This document shows, piece by piece, positions 18,418 through 27,426 of a stretch of 64,000 nt of DNA; position 1 is the stretch's first letter, and the number at the start of each line of letters is the position of its first letter. The stretch spans positions 2,553,954 to 2,617,953 of the forward strand of contig NZ_KB375281.1 in assembly GCF_000336555.1 (NCBI RefSeq). The letters run 5' to 3'. A program made the position numbers and the translations under genes. This DNA comes from Afipia clevelandensis ATCC 49720. Lineage in GTDB: Bacteria; Pseudomonadota; Alphaproteobacteria; Rhizobiales; Xanthobacteraceae. Below the pieces are notes generated by a model. The model saw only the letters and a program-made list of their open reading frames with translations. It was not told where the DNA came from and ran no database searches.

Positions 18418-19859
18418 GCCGCCGCCATGAAGGCCGCGAGGGCATCGCGATCCTGACCTGACATGGTCAGGCCGAGCTTGGATCGCCGCCACAGGATATC
18501 GTCGGCGAAACGGGCAAATTCATCTTTCATCAGATAACGGACCTCTGCGCCGGTGAGGTCATCGCCGAAGCGCGGGCCAAGATCATCCATGCTTTTTGCC
18601 GCACCCAGGATTTGGTCGATCCGCGTGCCATAGGCCGCGACCAGCCTGCGCGCATGATGCTCGCCGAGAAACGTCCAGCGCTGGCGCGCGTCATCGACCT
18701 GATCGTCGAATGATTCCTGCGCGAAATCGCCGCCGGGCAAGGGCGCCGCCTCCGTCCACGCCGGCAAGGGCGTAAAGAAGCGGGAGAGTTTCGCCAGCGC
18801 CTGCACGGCAAGCCGCCGTGCGCCGGCGGTCGCGCCGCCGCCCACCGTGAGCAGCGGAGCTTCGCCGCGCCTGCGGTTCATCTTGACGAAACCCTCGCCG
18901 GACTCATTTGCAACGCAGCCCGCTGCCGCATGCACCACGTCCGCCGGGATCACCAGTTCGCGGAAATAGCGGCTGACCGCCGTGCAGAGATAGGCGAGAT
19001 CGTCCACGCCGGGCGACACCGTTGCCGGGTCACCATCGAACACCCGCTCGGACAGGCCGATCAGCGTGAAATCGCGATGAAAGGGGATGGCGTAGATCAT
19101 CCGGCGGTCGTCATTCTGGAGCACGTAGACATTGTCGTGATCGAACAGCCGCCTCACGACGATCTGGCTGATTTTGGCGAAGCTCGCTTGAACCGCAGGC
19201 AAATGCAAGACGCTTTCCGCGACCCGCCGCGTCCAGGCTCCGCTCGCATCGACCAGCGTCCGCGCCGTCACGTGCTCGCGGCGTCCGCGATTGAGGATGG
19301 TCAGTTTCCATGTGTCCGAGCGCTCCGCCCAGACACAGCGTGCGCCTGTATGTATCGCCGCCCCGCGCGCCGCGGCGTCGACCGCGTTGAGCACCACGAG
19401 CCGCGTCTCGTCGGCGATGCAATCCGACCAGCCCAGCGCCAGCCCGAGCGAGCGCTTCAGCGGATGCCCGGCCTCATCAATGGTCAGATCGAGAATCTCC
19501 GGACGCGGCAATCCGCTTTGCCCGGCGAGCCGGTCATAGAAGAAAAGCCCCGCCCGCAGCACGGCAGGGGGCCGGCCCTCGGCGTGGATTGGCATGACAT
19601 AGCGGATCGGGCGGACAAGATGCGGCGCGGCGCGCAGCGCAATGTCCCGCTCCCTCAGCGCGGCCCGCACATGCCGCGCCTGCCCGCGCTCCAGCGCGAT
19701 GAAATCACCATGGATCAGGTGAGACCCCGCCATGGCCGCGCCGCTGCCGAGGTCGTTCTGCTCGAACAGCGCCACCCGCAGACCGCGGCCGGCGGCATCG
19801 CGCGCGATGCAAGCGCCGTTGAGACCGCCTCCGATGATCGCGATATCGACATCAGCCAT
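18414..19859 (-). CDS. glpD: Glycerol-3-phosphate dehydrogenase (FAD)
   Basis: Membrane-associated flavoenzyme oxidising glycerol-3-phosphate to dihydroxyacetone phosphate with electron transfer to quinone. The 481-residue product opens with the FAD-binding IIGGGLNGACIARDAAGRGL (Gly-x-Gly-x-x-Gly), followed by SGAAMAGSHLIHGD-type family sequence and RDFTLIGLSERVFDGDP near residue 260. The C-terminal domain keeps YLMKDEFARFADDILWRRSKLGL, the GlpD hallmark. Its stop overlaps the potG start by four bases, so it is likely the first gene of a four-gene operon with a PotGHI importer. That partnership suggests the importer may carry a glycerol-related substrate rather than a polyamine; this is inference. 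Confidence 0.93.
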   Translation of the reverse strand: MADVDIAIIGGGLNGACIARDAAGRGLRVALFEQNDLGSGAAMAGSHLIHGDFIALERGQARHVRAALRERDIALRAAPHLVRPIRYVMPIHAEGRPPAVLRAGLFFYDRLAGQSGLPRPEILDLTIDEAGHPLKRSLGLALGWSDCIADETRLVVLNAVDAAARGAAIHTGARCVWAERSDTWKLTILNRGRREHVTARTLVDASGAWTRRVAESVLHLPAVQASFAKISQIVVRRLFDHDNVYVLQNDDRRMIYAIPFHRDFTLIGLSERVFDGDPATVSPGVDDLAYLCTAVSRYFRELVIPADVVHAAAGCVANESGEGFVKMNRRRGEAPLLTVGGGATAGARRLAVQALAKLSRFFTPLPAWTEAAPLPGGDFAQESFDDQVDDARQRWTFLGEHHARRLVAAYGTRIDQILGAAKSMDDLGPRFGDDLTGAEVRYLMKDEFARFADDILWRRSKLGLTMSGQDRDALAAFMAAA

Positions 19860-19928
19860 GCGGCTGATGATCTCCGATGGTCACCACCGGGAGTCAAGCC
19901 CAACAGATTTTGTCATTTAGGCGGGATG

Positions 19929-22640
19929 TCAGCCGGCTTTGCGCGACGACGCGAGGAGAGCAGGCTTGGCGCGGCCGACCCATTCCGAATACGCTTCGAT
20001 CGGCGCGGGCTTGCCGAGGAAGTATCCCTGCACCTGATCGCAGGCCTCGTCGGCAAGGAACGATAACTGCTCCTGCGTTTCCACGCCTTCGGCGACGATG
20101 GAAATGTTCAGGCCATGGCCGAGGCCGATCATCGCGCGGATGATGGCGGCCGATTGCGGATTGCGTCCGAGGTTCATCACAAAGGCGCGGTCGATCTTGA
20201 TCTTGTCGAACGGGAACGCCTGCAGGTAGGTGAGCGAGGAATAGCCGCTGCCGAAGTCGTCCATCGCGATGCGCACGCCCAGCGCCTTCAGCCGCCGCAG
20301 CAGTGACAGGCCGCGCTCGAAATCGTCGATCAGCACGCCTTCGGTGATTTCAAGTTCCAGCCGCCCGGGCGCGAGACCGGTCTCAAGCAGGATCGAATGA
20401 ACCAGCCCGACAAGATCGCCGTGCAGGAACTGGGCTGGAGACAGGTTGACCGCGATCTGCAGATCCTTCGGCCATGAGGCCGCCTCGTGGCAGGCCTTGC
20501 GCAGGATCCACTCGCCCATCTCGACAATCAGGCCGCTTTCTTCTGCCAGCGGGATAAAATCTCCCGGCGGCACGAAGCCGCGCACCGGATGGGTCCAGCG
20601 CGCCAGCGCCTCGAAACCGAGAACATGATCGGTTTTCATCTTGTGGCGCGCGCGCGCCTGCGGCTGGTAGTGCAGCGAGAGTTCGCCGTTGCGGATCGCG
20701 GTCGACAGGTCCTGATGCAGCGCGCGGCGGTCGCGCAACTGCTGGTCCAGTTCCATGTCGAAGAAATTGATCGAGCCGCGCGCCGTCGTCTTGGCGCGGA
20801 ACAGCGCTGCGTCGGCATTGGTGAGCAAGGTCTCCGCGTCGCGGCCATTGCGGGGATAGACCGAAATACCGATGGTGAGGCCGATACGGACCGAACGTCC
20901 GTCGAACACGAACTCGGTGCGCATGACCTGCATCAGCCGCGCCGCCAGCGCCCGCGCCGAATCCGGCTGCATGCCGTCGATGATCAGGCCGAATTCATCG
21001 CCCGAGAGCCGCGCGACAACGCCGCCCGCGATCACGGATTCGAGGCGGCGCGAGAATTCGATCAGCAACTGGTCGCCGACCTCATGGCCGAACACGTCGT
21101 TGATTTCCTTCAGGCGGTCGAGATCGAGCGACAGCACCGCGAATTCCTCGCCGGTGTCCTCACAGGCGTCGATCATCTGCTCCAGCGCCTGCAGGAACGC
21201 GGCGCGGTTGGGCAGTTCGGTCAGCGCATCGTGATAGGCCATATGCGCCATGCGCGATTCCGTCTCGCGCCGGTCCGTGATGTCTTCGTTGGTCTTGATC
21301 AGGTATTGCGGCTGGCCCGCATCGTCCAGCACGGTCACGCGCCGGGTCAGGAACAGGCGCAAACCGTTCGCAGTCTGAATCGGATGCTCCTCGGTGACGA
21401 TGCCCTGCTTGCGGACAGCATCATCGTCGCGCTTGCGGATAAACATCGCATCCGCCGGATTGTAGATGTCCTCGATGGTGCGCCCGATGACATCTTCACG
21501 CGGCCGGTTCAGCGTCGCCGCCGCGCCGCGATTGGCAAGAACATACTGCCCGTCGCTCAACCGCTTCACCACCACCGAAACCGGGATGTTATCGACAACG
21601 GTTTCAAGGAATTTCTTGGCGCTCTGGATTTCGCGCGACAGCGACCGGCGTTCGGTGACATCCTCGAACAGTGAAACCAGAAACTCCGGCCTGCCCTTTT
21701 CGTCGCGGGCGATCATCCGGTTGCACGCCACGAGGCGCTTTTCGCCATGAAGCTCGATCAGCAATTCGGTCCGTGTCTGGCTGGTCGGCGACACGATGGC
21801 ATCGTGATCGGCCTGCGAGACAGCCTTTGCCACCTCGGGAATGTAGACCTTCTCGGCAGTGTGACCGATGATCTTGTTACGGCTAATTCCGGAGAACTGC
21901 TCGAACGCCCGGTTGGCCAGGATGTAACGGCCGTCCTCGATGTTCTTCACGGCGACGCAGACCGGAATGTTGTCGATCACCGATTCGAGGAAATGAGTGG
22001 TGGTGGCGAGTTTCTTCTGCATCCTGCGCCGATCGGTGCAGTCCTCATGCGTCGAGATGATGCCGCCATTGGCGAGCTCGCGGTGCTTGATCAGGATGGA
22101 GCGCCCGTCCGCCAGTTCGCAGATGTACCCTTCCGCGCTCTTCACGTTCCGGTAGTATTCTTCAATGTCTCCGCACAGCATGCCCCGCGACGCACGCAGT
22201 TCGCTCAGTTCGCGGCCCGTGATCCCGTCCGGGATATCGCCACGCTTGAAGCCGTAGAGCTGCAAGTAGTGGTCATTGCAAAAAACCACGCGCTTGCGCG
22301 CATCGACCATGACGATGCCGGTCGTCAGACTGTTGAGAGCACTGGAAACAAAGGCGCCGCGGCGGATATTGGCATGGCGAGCGCGGCGCAGTGCCGCCGA
22401 AACCCACAGGATAATGGCCGCCAGAAACGCGACAATGACAATTCCGCCGATCACCAGTTGCCAGACGAGCGCCGTGTAGGGCGCATCCATGGCCACCGCC
22501 GAGAAGGTGCCGTCGGGATTGGCGACGATCTGCGCAGCCGCAGGATCGGAGACCAAAATCGAGACGCACAGACACGCAGCCAACCATGCCGGGCTCGCTG
22601 TGGTAGCTCGTGCTTGCTTCTGCCAGCCGCTCATTACCAT
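19929..22640 (-). CDS. Membrane PAS-PAS-PAS-GGDEF-EAL cyclic-di-GMP protein
   Basis: Product of 903 residues. The N-terminus has two hydrophobic segments (about 16-36 and 58-82) that place an intervening short loop in the periplasm. Three PAS domains follow: GIVMVDARKRVVFCNDHY near 110, then two similar units each opening with (F)LE-V-DNIPV and ending in LANR, near 220 and 345. The cyclase motif is SGDEF (Ser546) instead of GGDEF, which some cyclases tolerate. The phosphodiesterase motif FEALARW (Glu677) and DDFGSGYSSLTYL are intact. The start is ATG 22640 or 22634. It is followed on the same strand by glpD after a 69-bp gap. Confidence 0.93.
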   Translation of the reverse strand: MVMSGWQKQARATTASPAWLAACLCVSILVSDPAAAQIVANPDGTFSAVAMDAPYTALVWQLVIGGIVIVAFLAAIILWVSAALRRARHANIRRGAFVSSALNSLTTGIVMVDARKRVVFCNDHYLQLYGFKRGDIPDGITGRELSELRASRGMLCGDIEEYYRNVKSAEGYICELADGRSILIKHRELANGGIISTHEDCTDRRRMQKKLATTTHFLESVIDNIPVCVAVKNIEDGRYILANRAFEQFSGISRNKIIGHTAEKVYIPEVAKAVSQADHDAIVSPTSQTRTELLIELHGEKRLVACNRMIARDEKGRPEFLVSLFEDVTERRSLSREIQSAKKFLETVVDNIPVSVVVKRLSDGQYVLANRGAAATLNRPREDVIGRTIEDIYNPADAMFIRKRDDDAVRKQGIVTEEHPIQTANGLRLFLTRRVTVLDDAGQPQYLIKTNEDITDRRETESRMAHMAYHDALTELPNRAAFLQALEQMIDACEDTGEEFAVLSLDLDRLKEINDVFGHEVGDQLLIEFSRRLESVIAGGVVARLSGDEFGLIIDGMQPDSARALAARLMQVMRTEFVFDGRSVRIGLTIGISVYPRNGRDAETLLTNADAALFRAKTTARGSINFFDMELDQQLRDRRALHQDLSTAIRNGELSLHYQPQARARHKMKTDHVLGFEALARWTHPVRGFVPPGDFIPLAEESGLIVEMGEWILRKACHEAASWPKDLQIAVNLSPAQFLHGDLVGLVHSILLETGLAPGRLELEITEGVLIDDFERGLSLLRRLKALGVRIAMDDFGSGYSSLTYLQAFPFDKIKIDRAFVMNLGRNPQSAAIIRAMIGLGHGLNISIVAEGVETQEQLSFLADEACDQVQGYFLGKPAPIEAYSEWVGRAKPALLASSRKAG

Positions 22641-22751
22641 TCCACGGAATTCTTCGTCCGCAATCTCTGGCTGTACCTCTTTGGATCGGGTAAACGCTTA
22701 GGCCGACGTGCGATCAATGTGGCTTAAATGCGGGCAATTGGCGTTCTATGC

Positions 22752-22766
22752 TTAATGGCGCCCTAA
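22752..22766. promoter_or_regulatory. CtrA-like box between GGDEF-EAL gene and LhgO-like gene
   Basis: TTAA-TGGCGCC-CTAA matches TTAA-N7-TTAA at seven of eight bases, and a C follows the second half as in the consensus. It lies about 112 bp upstream of the leftward cyclic-di-GMP gene and 78 bp upstream of the rightward oxidase gene. Which gene it would serve is unclear. Confidence 0.28.
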
Positions 22767-22843
22767 CGCCGATTGCACCGCAGCGCGGCGAACTGGACAG
22801 AAAATGAGCAACGAAGAAACGTTTCCAGCCCTTTGGATCGCCG

Positions 22844-23968
22844 ATGGACAAGGTTGAGTGCGTTGTGATCGGCGCCGGTGTGGTCGGCCTTGCCGCCGCA
22901 CGACGGCTGGCGCAGGCCGGGATCGAAGTGATCGTGGCCGAGGCGGCCGGCGATATCGGGACCGGAACATCCTCGCGCAACAGCGAGGTGATCCATGCCG
23001 GCATTTACTATCCGGCCGGAAGCCTGATGGCGCGGTTGTGCGTCGCCGGCAAGCAAGCCCTGTATTCTTACTGCGATGAGCGCGGCATTCCGTATCGTCG
23101 CTGCGGCAAGCTGATCGTCGCCACCGCGGACAACGAACGCGACAAGCTCGCGTCGATCAAGGCGCATGCCCAAGCCAACGGCGTCGGCGACATGCAGGTG
23201 CTGACCGGCGCGGAAGCCCGTGCGCGCGAACCCGCGCTGAATTGCGTCGGCGCGTTGCTGTCGCCATCCACCGGCATTGTCGACAGCCATGCCTACATGC
23301 TGGCGCTGCGCGGCGAGATCGAGGATGCCGGCGGCGCGCTCGCCTTTCACGCGCCGCTTGTGCGCGCGAAAGCGGTGTCCGATGGCTTCGAGGTGGAGAT
23401 CGGCGGCGAGGCGCCGATGGCGCTGCATTGCCGGATGCTGGTCAACTCAGCCGGATTGAGCGCGCCCGCTGTCGCCCGAGCCATCGGCGGCATGCCGACG
23501 GACCGCATTCCGGCGAGCTACTATGCCAAGGGCAATTATTTCAGTTGCAGCACCCGCGCGCCGTTCTCGCACCTGATCTACCCGGTGCCGGAGCCCGGCG
23601 GCCTCGGCGTCCATCTGACAATCGACCTCGGCGGTCAGGCGAAATTCGGCCCCGATGTCGAATGGGTGGACAGTCCCGACGTTGCGAGCCTTGATTACGC
23701 GGTGGACCCGGCGCGCGCCGAACGGTTTTACCCGGCGATCCGGCGCTACTGGCCCGCCCTGCCGGACGGTGCGCTGACGCCGAGCTATTCCGGGGTTCGG
23801 CCCAAGATCGTGCCGCCCGCCATCGCCCGGCAGGATTTCGTGATCCAAGGCCCCCAAGACCATGGCCTCGCAGGATTGATCAACCTGTTCGGAATCGAAT
23901 CGCCCGGCCTGACGTCATCTCTCGCCATCGCGGATGAAGTGGCGCGGATTGCCGGTGTGGCGGCCTAG
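22844..23968 (+). CDS. lhgO: L-2-hydroxyglutarate oxidase-like FAD oxidoreductase
   Basis: FAD-dependent oxidoreductase of the DAO superfamily, 374 residues, closest in pattern to LhgO/L2HGDH, which oxidises L-2-hydroxyglutarate to 2-oxoglutarate and passes electrons to the respiratory chain. Residues 6-30 contain the dinucleotide fold ([20 protein letters not shown]). [29 protein letters not shown] near residue 45 is the family's signature. [21 protein letters not shown] and the C-terminal [24 protein letters not shown] close the FAD site. It stands as a single gene. Substrate is by family resemblance; related glycine or hydroxy-acid oxidases are possible. Confidence 0.82.
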   Translation: MDKVECVVIGAGVVGLAAARRLAQAGIEVIVAEAAGDIGTGTSSRNSEVIHAGIYYPAGSLMARLCVAGKQALYSYCDERGIPYRRCGKLIVATADNERDKLASIKAHAQANGVGDMQVLTGAEARAREPALNCVGALLSPSTGIVDSHAYMLALRGEIEDAGGALAFHAPLVRAKAVSDGFEVEIGGEAPMALHCRMLVNSAGLSAPAVARAIGGMPTDRIPASYYAKGNYFSCSTRAPFSHLIYPVPEPGGLGVHLTIDLGGQAKFGPDVEWVDSPDVASLDYAVDPARAERFYPAIRRYWPALPDGALTPSYSGVRPKIVPPAIARQDFVIQGPQDHGLAGLINLFGIESPGLTSSLAIADEVARIAGVAA

Positions 23969-24083
23969 TCCGTCCCTGCGAAACCCGACGGAGAATCCAG
24001 CGCATCAGCGACCCCGCAACGGCAACTGCTGCCGTTACGAGCCATCGCATTGAACTGCCGGAAGGATTCCGTCGAGGATGGGA

Positions 24084-24260
24084 TCAGTGGACCGTCGTGC
24101 TCTTGATGCGCTCGATCTGGTCCTTGAGCACCAGCTTGCGGCGCTTGAGTTCGATAATCTGGAGATCGTCGGTGGAAAGGTGCTGCAGAGCGTCGTGCAA
24201 TTCGTTTTCCAGAACTTCGTGTTTGCGTTCCAGTTCAACGAGATGCGCTTGAATTGCCAT
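24084..24260 (-). CDS. DUF465 (YdcH family) small coiled-coil protein
   Basis: A 58-residue protein on the minus strand, MAIQAHLVELERKHEVLEN followed by a second helix ending KDQIERIKSTTVH. Two charged helices with the YdcH pattern (KHxxLExELHxA, then LKRRKLVLKDQIERI) make it a DUF465 member; the biochemical role of the family is unknown. Translation start is strongly supported: GGAGG lies six bases before ATG. A larger overlapping frame on the same strand is a shadow. A second DUF465 gene begins about 430 bp away in the opposite direction. Confidence 0.85.
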   Translation of the reverse strand: MAIQAHLVELERKHEVLENELHDALQHLSTDDLQIIELKRRKLVLKDQIERIKSTTVH

Positions 24261-24693
24261 TAGAAGCCTCCTCTACAAGTGGACCTCAGATCGGACAAAG
24301 CACGATTTCAAGCGAAGCGGCGTCCGGTTCGCGTGAAGAAAACGCGCTCCTTACTTTCAGCAGGAACGAATTCCGCCGCAAAACCGGGATCCACTTTTGC
24401 GCCATTCGTTCCGGACGATGAAGTCTACATGACAGGGGCCGTCTGTCGACAGCAGAGTCAAAACAACCGTTCAAAAATTTTCACGGATAAAGGAAACGAA
24501 TTGTGAGGGAACCCGCCGCAAGATACCCTTGCCGGTGTTGAAGATTTGATCGTTGCACTGGTGCCTGCGACACAGCGGCGCCGGGGATCGTTCACCCCGG
24601 GGCGGCTGGAGTTGGTAACAATTTTCTGCAATGAGGATCATGCAGATGCGCGCGGAAAGACTTAGCTGAAAGATCGGGCGGTTTCAGTCAGCA
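24261..24693. other. Long intergenic region between two DUF465 genes
   Basis: About 430 bp with divergent promoters for two small genes. It holds a palindromic repeat element (24300-24420) and a short GC hairpin CCGGGG-N8-CCCCGG (24581-24600). Small open frames here (about 24286-24506, both strands) follow the repeat and look non-coding. Confidence 0.6.
24300..24420. repeat. Rhizobiales-type palindromic intergenic repeat (RIME-like)
   Basis: Contains the pieces GTCCGGTTCGCGTGAAGAAA and, in opposite orientation, AAAACCGGGATCCACTTTTG, which resemble each other as inverted copies and recur widely between genes in this order as I remember it. A perfect 9-bp inverted repeat GGAACGAAT (24363-24371) / ATTCGTTCC (24404-24412) lies inside. 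Assignment to a named repeat family is from memory of the pattern. Confidence 0.5.
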
Positions 24694-24906
24694 ATGGCTA
24701 TGATAGACCAGGACAACAACGAATACGCGCTTGAACTGGCGCAATTGCAGCAGGAACATCGCGATCTCGATGCCGCGATCGAGGCGCTGCATGAATCGCC
24801 CGCACCGGACCTGCTCCGCCTGCAACGGATGAAGAAGCGCAAGCTGCAATTGCGCGACCGCATTTCGTTTATTGAAGATCAGATCACGCCCGACATCATC
24901 GCCTGA
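24694..24906 (+). CDS. DUF465 (YdcH family) small protein
   Basis: A 70-residue, strongly charged two-helix protein: an acidic first helix (NNEYALELAQLQQEHRDLDAA) and a basic second helix (LLRLQRMKKRKLQLRDRI) ending FIEDQITPDIIA, which is the DUF465 closing motif. No signal peptide or membrane segment, so cytoplasmic. The other DUF465 gene points the opposite way across the intergenic region. The two differ in charge pattern, so hetero-association is conceivable but unproven. The diguanylate cyclase gene converges on it with a 10-bp gap. Confidence 0.82.
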   Translation: MAMIDQDNNEYALELAQLQQEHRDLDAAIEALHESPAPDLLRLQRMKKRKLQLRDRISFIEDQITPDIIA

Positions 24907-24916
24907 GCGCGCGATG

Positions 24917-25708
24917 TCACGGCAGCGACCACGCACGGCCCCGCCGTGCGTCCTTGCGCGCATACATCGCGCGGTCGGCGGCGTCCATCACTGACGCCGC
25001 ATCGTCACCGGACCCGATCAGCGCGATGCCCGCGGACGCGCCCGCCACCACCGAATGGCCCTTGAACATGAATGTCAGCCGGTCGATGGCGTCTTCGAGC
25101 GCCGCCGCCTTCGCCGATGCGTCAGCCTCGCTCAAATTCCACAGCAGCACGCCGAACTCGTCGCCGCCGAGCCGCCCCACTACGTCCGAGGAGCGAACGT
25201 GGCGCATCAGGACGGCGACCACGCCCTTGAGCACGATGTCGCCGGCGGCGTGACCGAAGGTGTCGTTGATCGGCTTGAGGCGATCGACATCCAGCACGAT
25301 CAGCGCTGCGGTCGCGCCGTAGCGGCGCAGATACGCAATCGCGCGCTCCAGCTCCCGCTCGAAGCCGCGGCGGTTGTAGATATTGAGCAGGAAGTCGGTA
25401 TCGGCCCACGCCTGCAACTCGTCGATCCGGGCCTGCGCCGCCGCAAGCTCGGCCTTGAGCGCCACGACCTGCCGCTTCGCCCTCGCCAGCGGCGCGGCCA
25501 CCGGCTTGCGGCCGGCTTTGGGCGGATGCGTTTTGGCCGGCTTCTTGGCGGTGGTTTTTTTGGCGGCAGGCTTGGCCGCAGCTTTCCGGCCTTGCTTGCC
25601 GCCCCGGGCGGAACGGGACGGCTTCATCGCTGTTGAGCCCCGGCGAGCCACTTTGCCGCGCGCTTTCTTCACTTTTCTGCCCTTAATCCGCTTGACCGGC
25701 ATGGCCAT
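24917..25708 (-). CDS. Diguanylate cyclase (GGDEF) with histone H1-like Lys/Ala tail
   Basis: A 263-residue soluble protein. The first 80 or so residues are a basic, low-complexity tail (KRIKGRKVKKARGKVARRG, then KPAAKKTTAKKPAKTHPPKAG) like the tails of bacterial histone H1 homologues. A short coiled coil (VVALKAELAAAQARIDELQA) leads into a full GGDEF domain: DFLLNIYNRRGFE, LDVDRLKPINDTFGH, LGGDEF with Gly181 first, and an intact inhibitory RxxD (RSSD) five residues before it. So it should make cyclic-di-GMP with product inhibition. ATG 25708 is chosen over an upstream frame running into purE; ATG 25702 is also possible. Nucleic acid or membrane binding by the tail is inference. Confidence 0.88.
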   Translation of the reverse strand: MAMPVKRIKGRKVKKARGKVARRGSTAMKPSRSARGGKQGRKAAAKPAAKKTTAKKPAKTHPPKAGRKPVAAPLARAKRQVVALKAELAAAQARIDELQAWADTDFLLNIYNRRGFERELERAIAYLRRYGATAALIVLDVDRLKPINDTFGHAAGDIVLKGVVAVLMRHVRSSDVVGRLGGDEFGVLLWNLSEADASAKAAALEDAIDRLTFMFKGHSVVAGASAGIALIGSGDDAASVMDAADRAMYARKDARRGRAWSLP

Positions 25709-25835
25709 TGACCATGAAAGGATAACGGATTCGCGCCAGTGTCCTAAATCCGAAGTTCGCTCCTGCATCAGCTTGCCACGCGGGGGCGCAACCCTATAAT
25801 CCGGCCTCTTTTTCCGTCCTTTTTGAAGATTCCGA

Positions 25836-26327
25836 ATGACCGCCCCTGTTGCCATTATCATGGGAAGCCAGTCCGACTGGGAGACCATGCGCCATGCCGC
25901 CGAGACCCTGACCGCGCTCGGCATCCCGCACGAGGCCCGGATCGTGTCCGCCCACCGCACACCCGAACGGCTCTATGCCTTCGCCAAGGGCGCCAAGGCG
26001 GCCGGCTTCAAGGTGGTGATCGCGGGTGCTGGCGGCGCGGCCCATCTGCCCGGCATGGCGGCCTCGCTCACGGAACTTCCGGTGTTCGGAGTTCCGGTGG
26101 AATCCAAGGCGCTGTCGGGCGTCGATTCCCTTTATTCCATTGTGCAAATGCCCGCCGGGATTCCGGTCGGCACCTTGGCGATCGGAAAGGCCGGCGCTAT
26201 CAATGCCGCGCTGCTCGCGGCCAGCGTGCTGGCGCTGAACGATGCCGGTCTTGCGACCCGGCTTGCGGCATGGCGCAAGCAACAGACCGACGCCGTGCGC
26301 GAGCGCCCAGAGGAAGAGAATAAGTGA
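25836..26327 (+). CDS. purE: N5-carboxyaminoimidazole ribonucleotide mutase
   Basis: Class I PurE, 163 residues, converting N5-CAIR to CAIR in purine biosynthesis. It shows the substrate-site motifs [11 protein letters not shown] near residue 10, [10 protein letters not shown] near 42, and [13 protein letters not shown] near 69, including the catalytic His of the last motif. The C-terminal [21 protein letters not shown] closes the octamer-forming domain. The purK start overlaps its stop by four bases, so PurE and PurK are translationally coupled and act in sequence. Confidence 0.97.
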   Translation: MTAPVAIIMGSQSDWETMRHAAETLTALGIPHEARIVSAHRTPERLYAFAKGAKAAGFKVVIAGAGGAAHLPGMAASLTELPVFGVPVESKALSGVDSLYSIVQMPAGIPVGTLAIGKAGAINAALLAASVLALNDAGLATRLAAWRKQQTDAVRERPEEENK

Positions 26328-27418
26328 CATCTGCAAATCGTGTGACGCTGAAACCCGGCGACACCATCGGCATCCTTGGCGGCGGACAGTTGGGCAGGAT
26401 GCTCGCGCTTGCGGCTGCGCGCCTCGGCCTGAAGACCCAGGTGTTTTCGCCGGATCCGGATTCGCCCGCCTTCGACGTGGTGCAGAACGCGACATGCGCG
26501 GAATATGCCGATGTCGAGGCGCTGGAGCTGTTTGCGTCGGACGTGTCGGTCATCAGCTACGAATTCGAGAACATTCCCTCATCCACGGCAATGATCCTCT
26601 CGGCACGTCGTCCGGTACTGCCCGACCCGAAGGTGCTGGAGACGACGCAGGACCGGCTCGCGGAGAAGGACTTCGTGACCAAACTCGGCATCGCCACCGC
26701 GCGCTATGCCGACGTGTCGTCCGCACAGGGCCTGAAGGTTGCGATTGAAAAGATCGGCCTGCCCGCCGTGCTCAAGACCCGGCGCTTCGGCTACGACGGC
26801 AAGGGACAGGCCGTGGTGCGCGAAGGCGACGATCCGGACAAAGTCTGGGCCGACCTCGAAACCCGCTCCGCAATCCTCGAGGCTTTCGTGCCGTTCGAGC
26901 GCGAAGTCTCCGTGGTCGCAGCGCGCAGCGCCAGCGGCGAAGTGGTGTGCTACGACGTCACCGAGAACGAGCACCGCGACCACATCCTGAAGTTTTCCCA
27001 TGCGCCCGCGCGCATTTCCGATGAGCTTGCGGCACAGGCCCGCACCATTGCAGAGAAGATCGCCGCCGCGCTCGACTATGTCGGCGTGTTCGCCGTGGAA
27101 ATGTTCGTGGTTCCGGGTAAGGATGGCCCGAGCCTGATGGTGAACGAGATCGCGCCGCGCGTGCACAACTCCGGCCACTGGACGCTCGATGGTGCTTCGG
27201 TCTCGCAGTTCGAGCAGCACATCCGCGCCATTGCCGGATGGCCGCTGGCGCATCCGGTGCGCCATGGCGACGTTACCATGACCAACCTGATCGGCGACGA
27301 CATTCTCGATTACGGCAAATGGCTCGGCGTGCCCGGCGCGACGGTGCACATCTATGGCAAGGGCGCGCCGCGCCCGGGCCGCAAGATGGGTCATGTGACC
27401 GAAGTGAAGAGGCGCTAG
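26324..27418 (+). CDS. purK: N5-carboxyaminoimidazole ribonucleotide synthase
   Basis: ATP-grasp enzyme, 364 residues, making N5-CAIR from AIR, ATP and bicarbonate. The N-terminal Rossmann-like block [22 protein letters not shown] is characteristic. The ATP-grasp core has [21 protein letters not shown] and [17 protein letters not shown]. Near the C-terminus, [18 protein letters not shown] is the PurK signature. The start is GTG 26324, overlapping purE by four bases. A palindromic intergenic repeat lies right after its stop. Confidence 0.97.
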   Translation: MTSANRVTLKPGDTIGILGGGQLGRMLALAAARLGLKTQVFSPDPDSPAFDVVQNATCAEYADVEALELFASDVSVISYEFENIPSSTAMILSARRPVLPDPKVLETTQDRLAEKDFVTKLGIATARYADVSSAQGLKVAIEKIGLPAVLKTRRFGYDGKGQAVVREGDDPDKVWADLETRSAILEAFVPFEREVSVVAARSASGEVVCYDVTENEHRDHILKFSHAPARISDELAAQARTIAEKIAAALDYVGVFAVEMFVVPGKDGPSLMVNEIAPRVHNSGHWTLDGASVSQFEQHIRAIAGWPLAHPVRHGDVTMTNLIGDDILDYGKWLGVPGATVHIYGKGAPRPGRKMGHVTEVKRR

Positions 27419-27426
27419 TCACCTCC

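Noticed and set aside
22273-22587. 104-residue minus-strand frame as a separate gene upstream of the PAS-GGDEF-EAL coding region
   Set aside because: It is a shifted frame inside the 903-residue gene; the real frame has the membrane helices and continues without break.
24279-24506. Small plus- and minus-strand frames between the DUF465 genes
   Set aside because: They fall in the palindromic repeat and have no ribosome site or family pattern.
25500-25640. Lys/Ala codon repeats as a DNA tandem repeat
   Set aside because: The repetition is at the protein level (PAKK-like units) and the DNA units are not regular.
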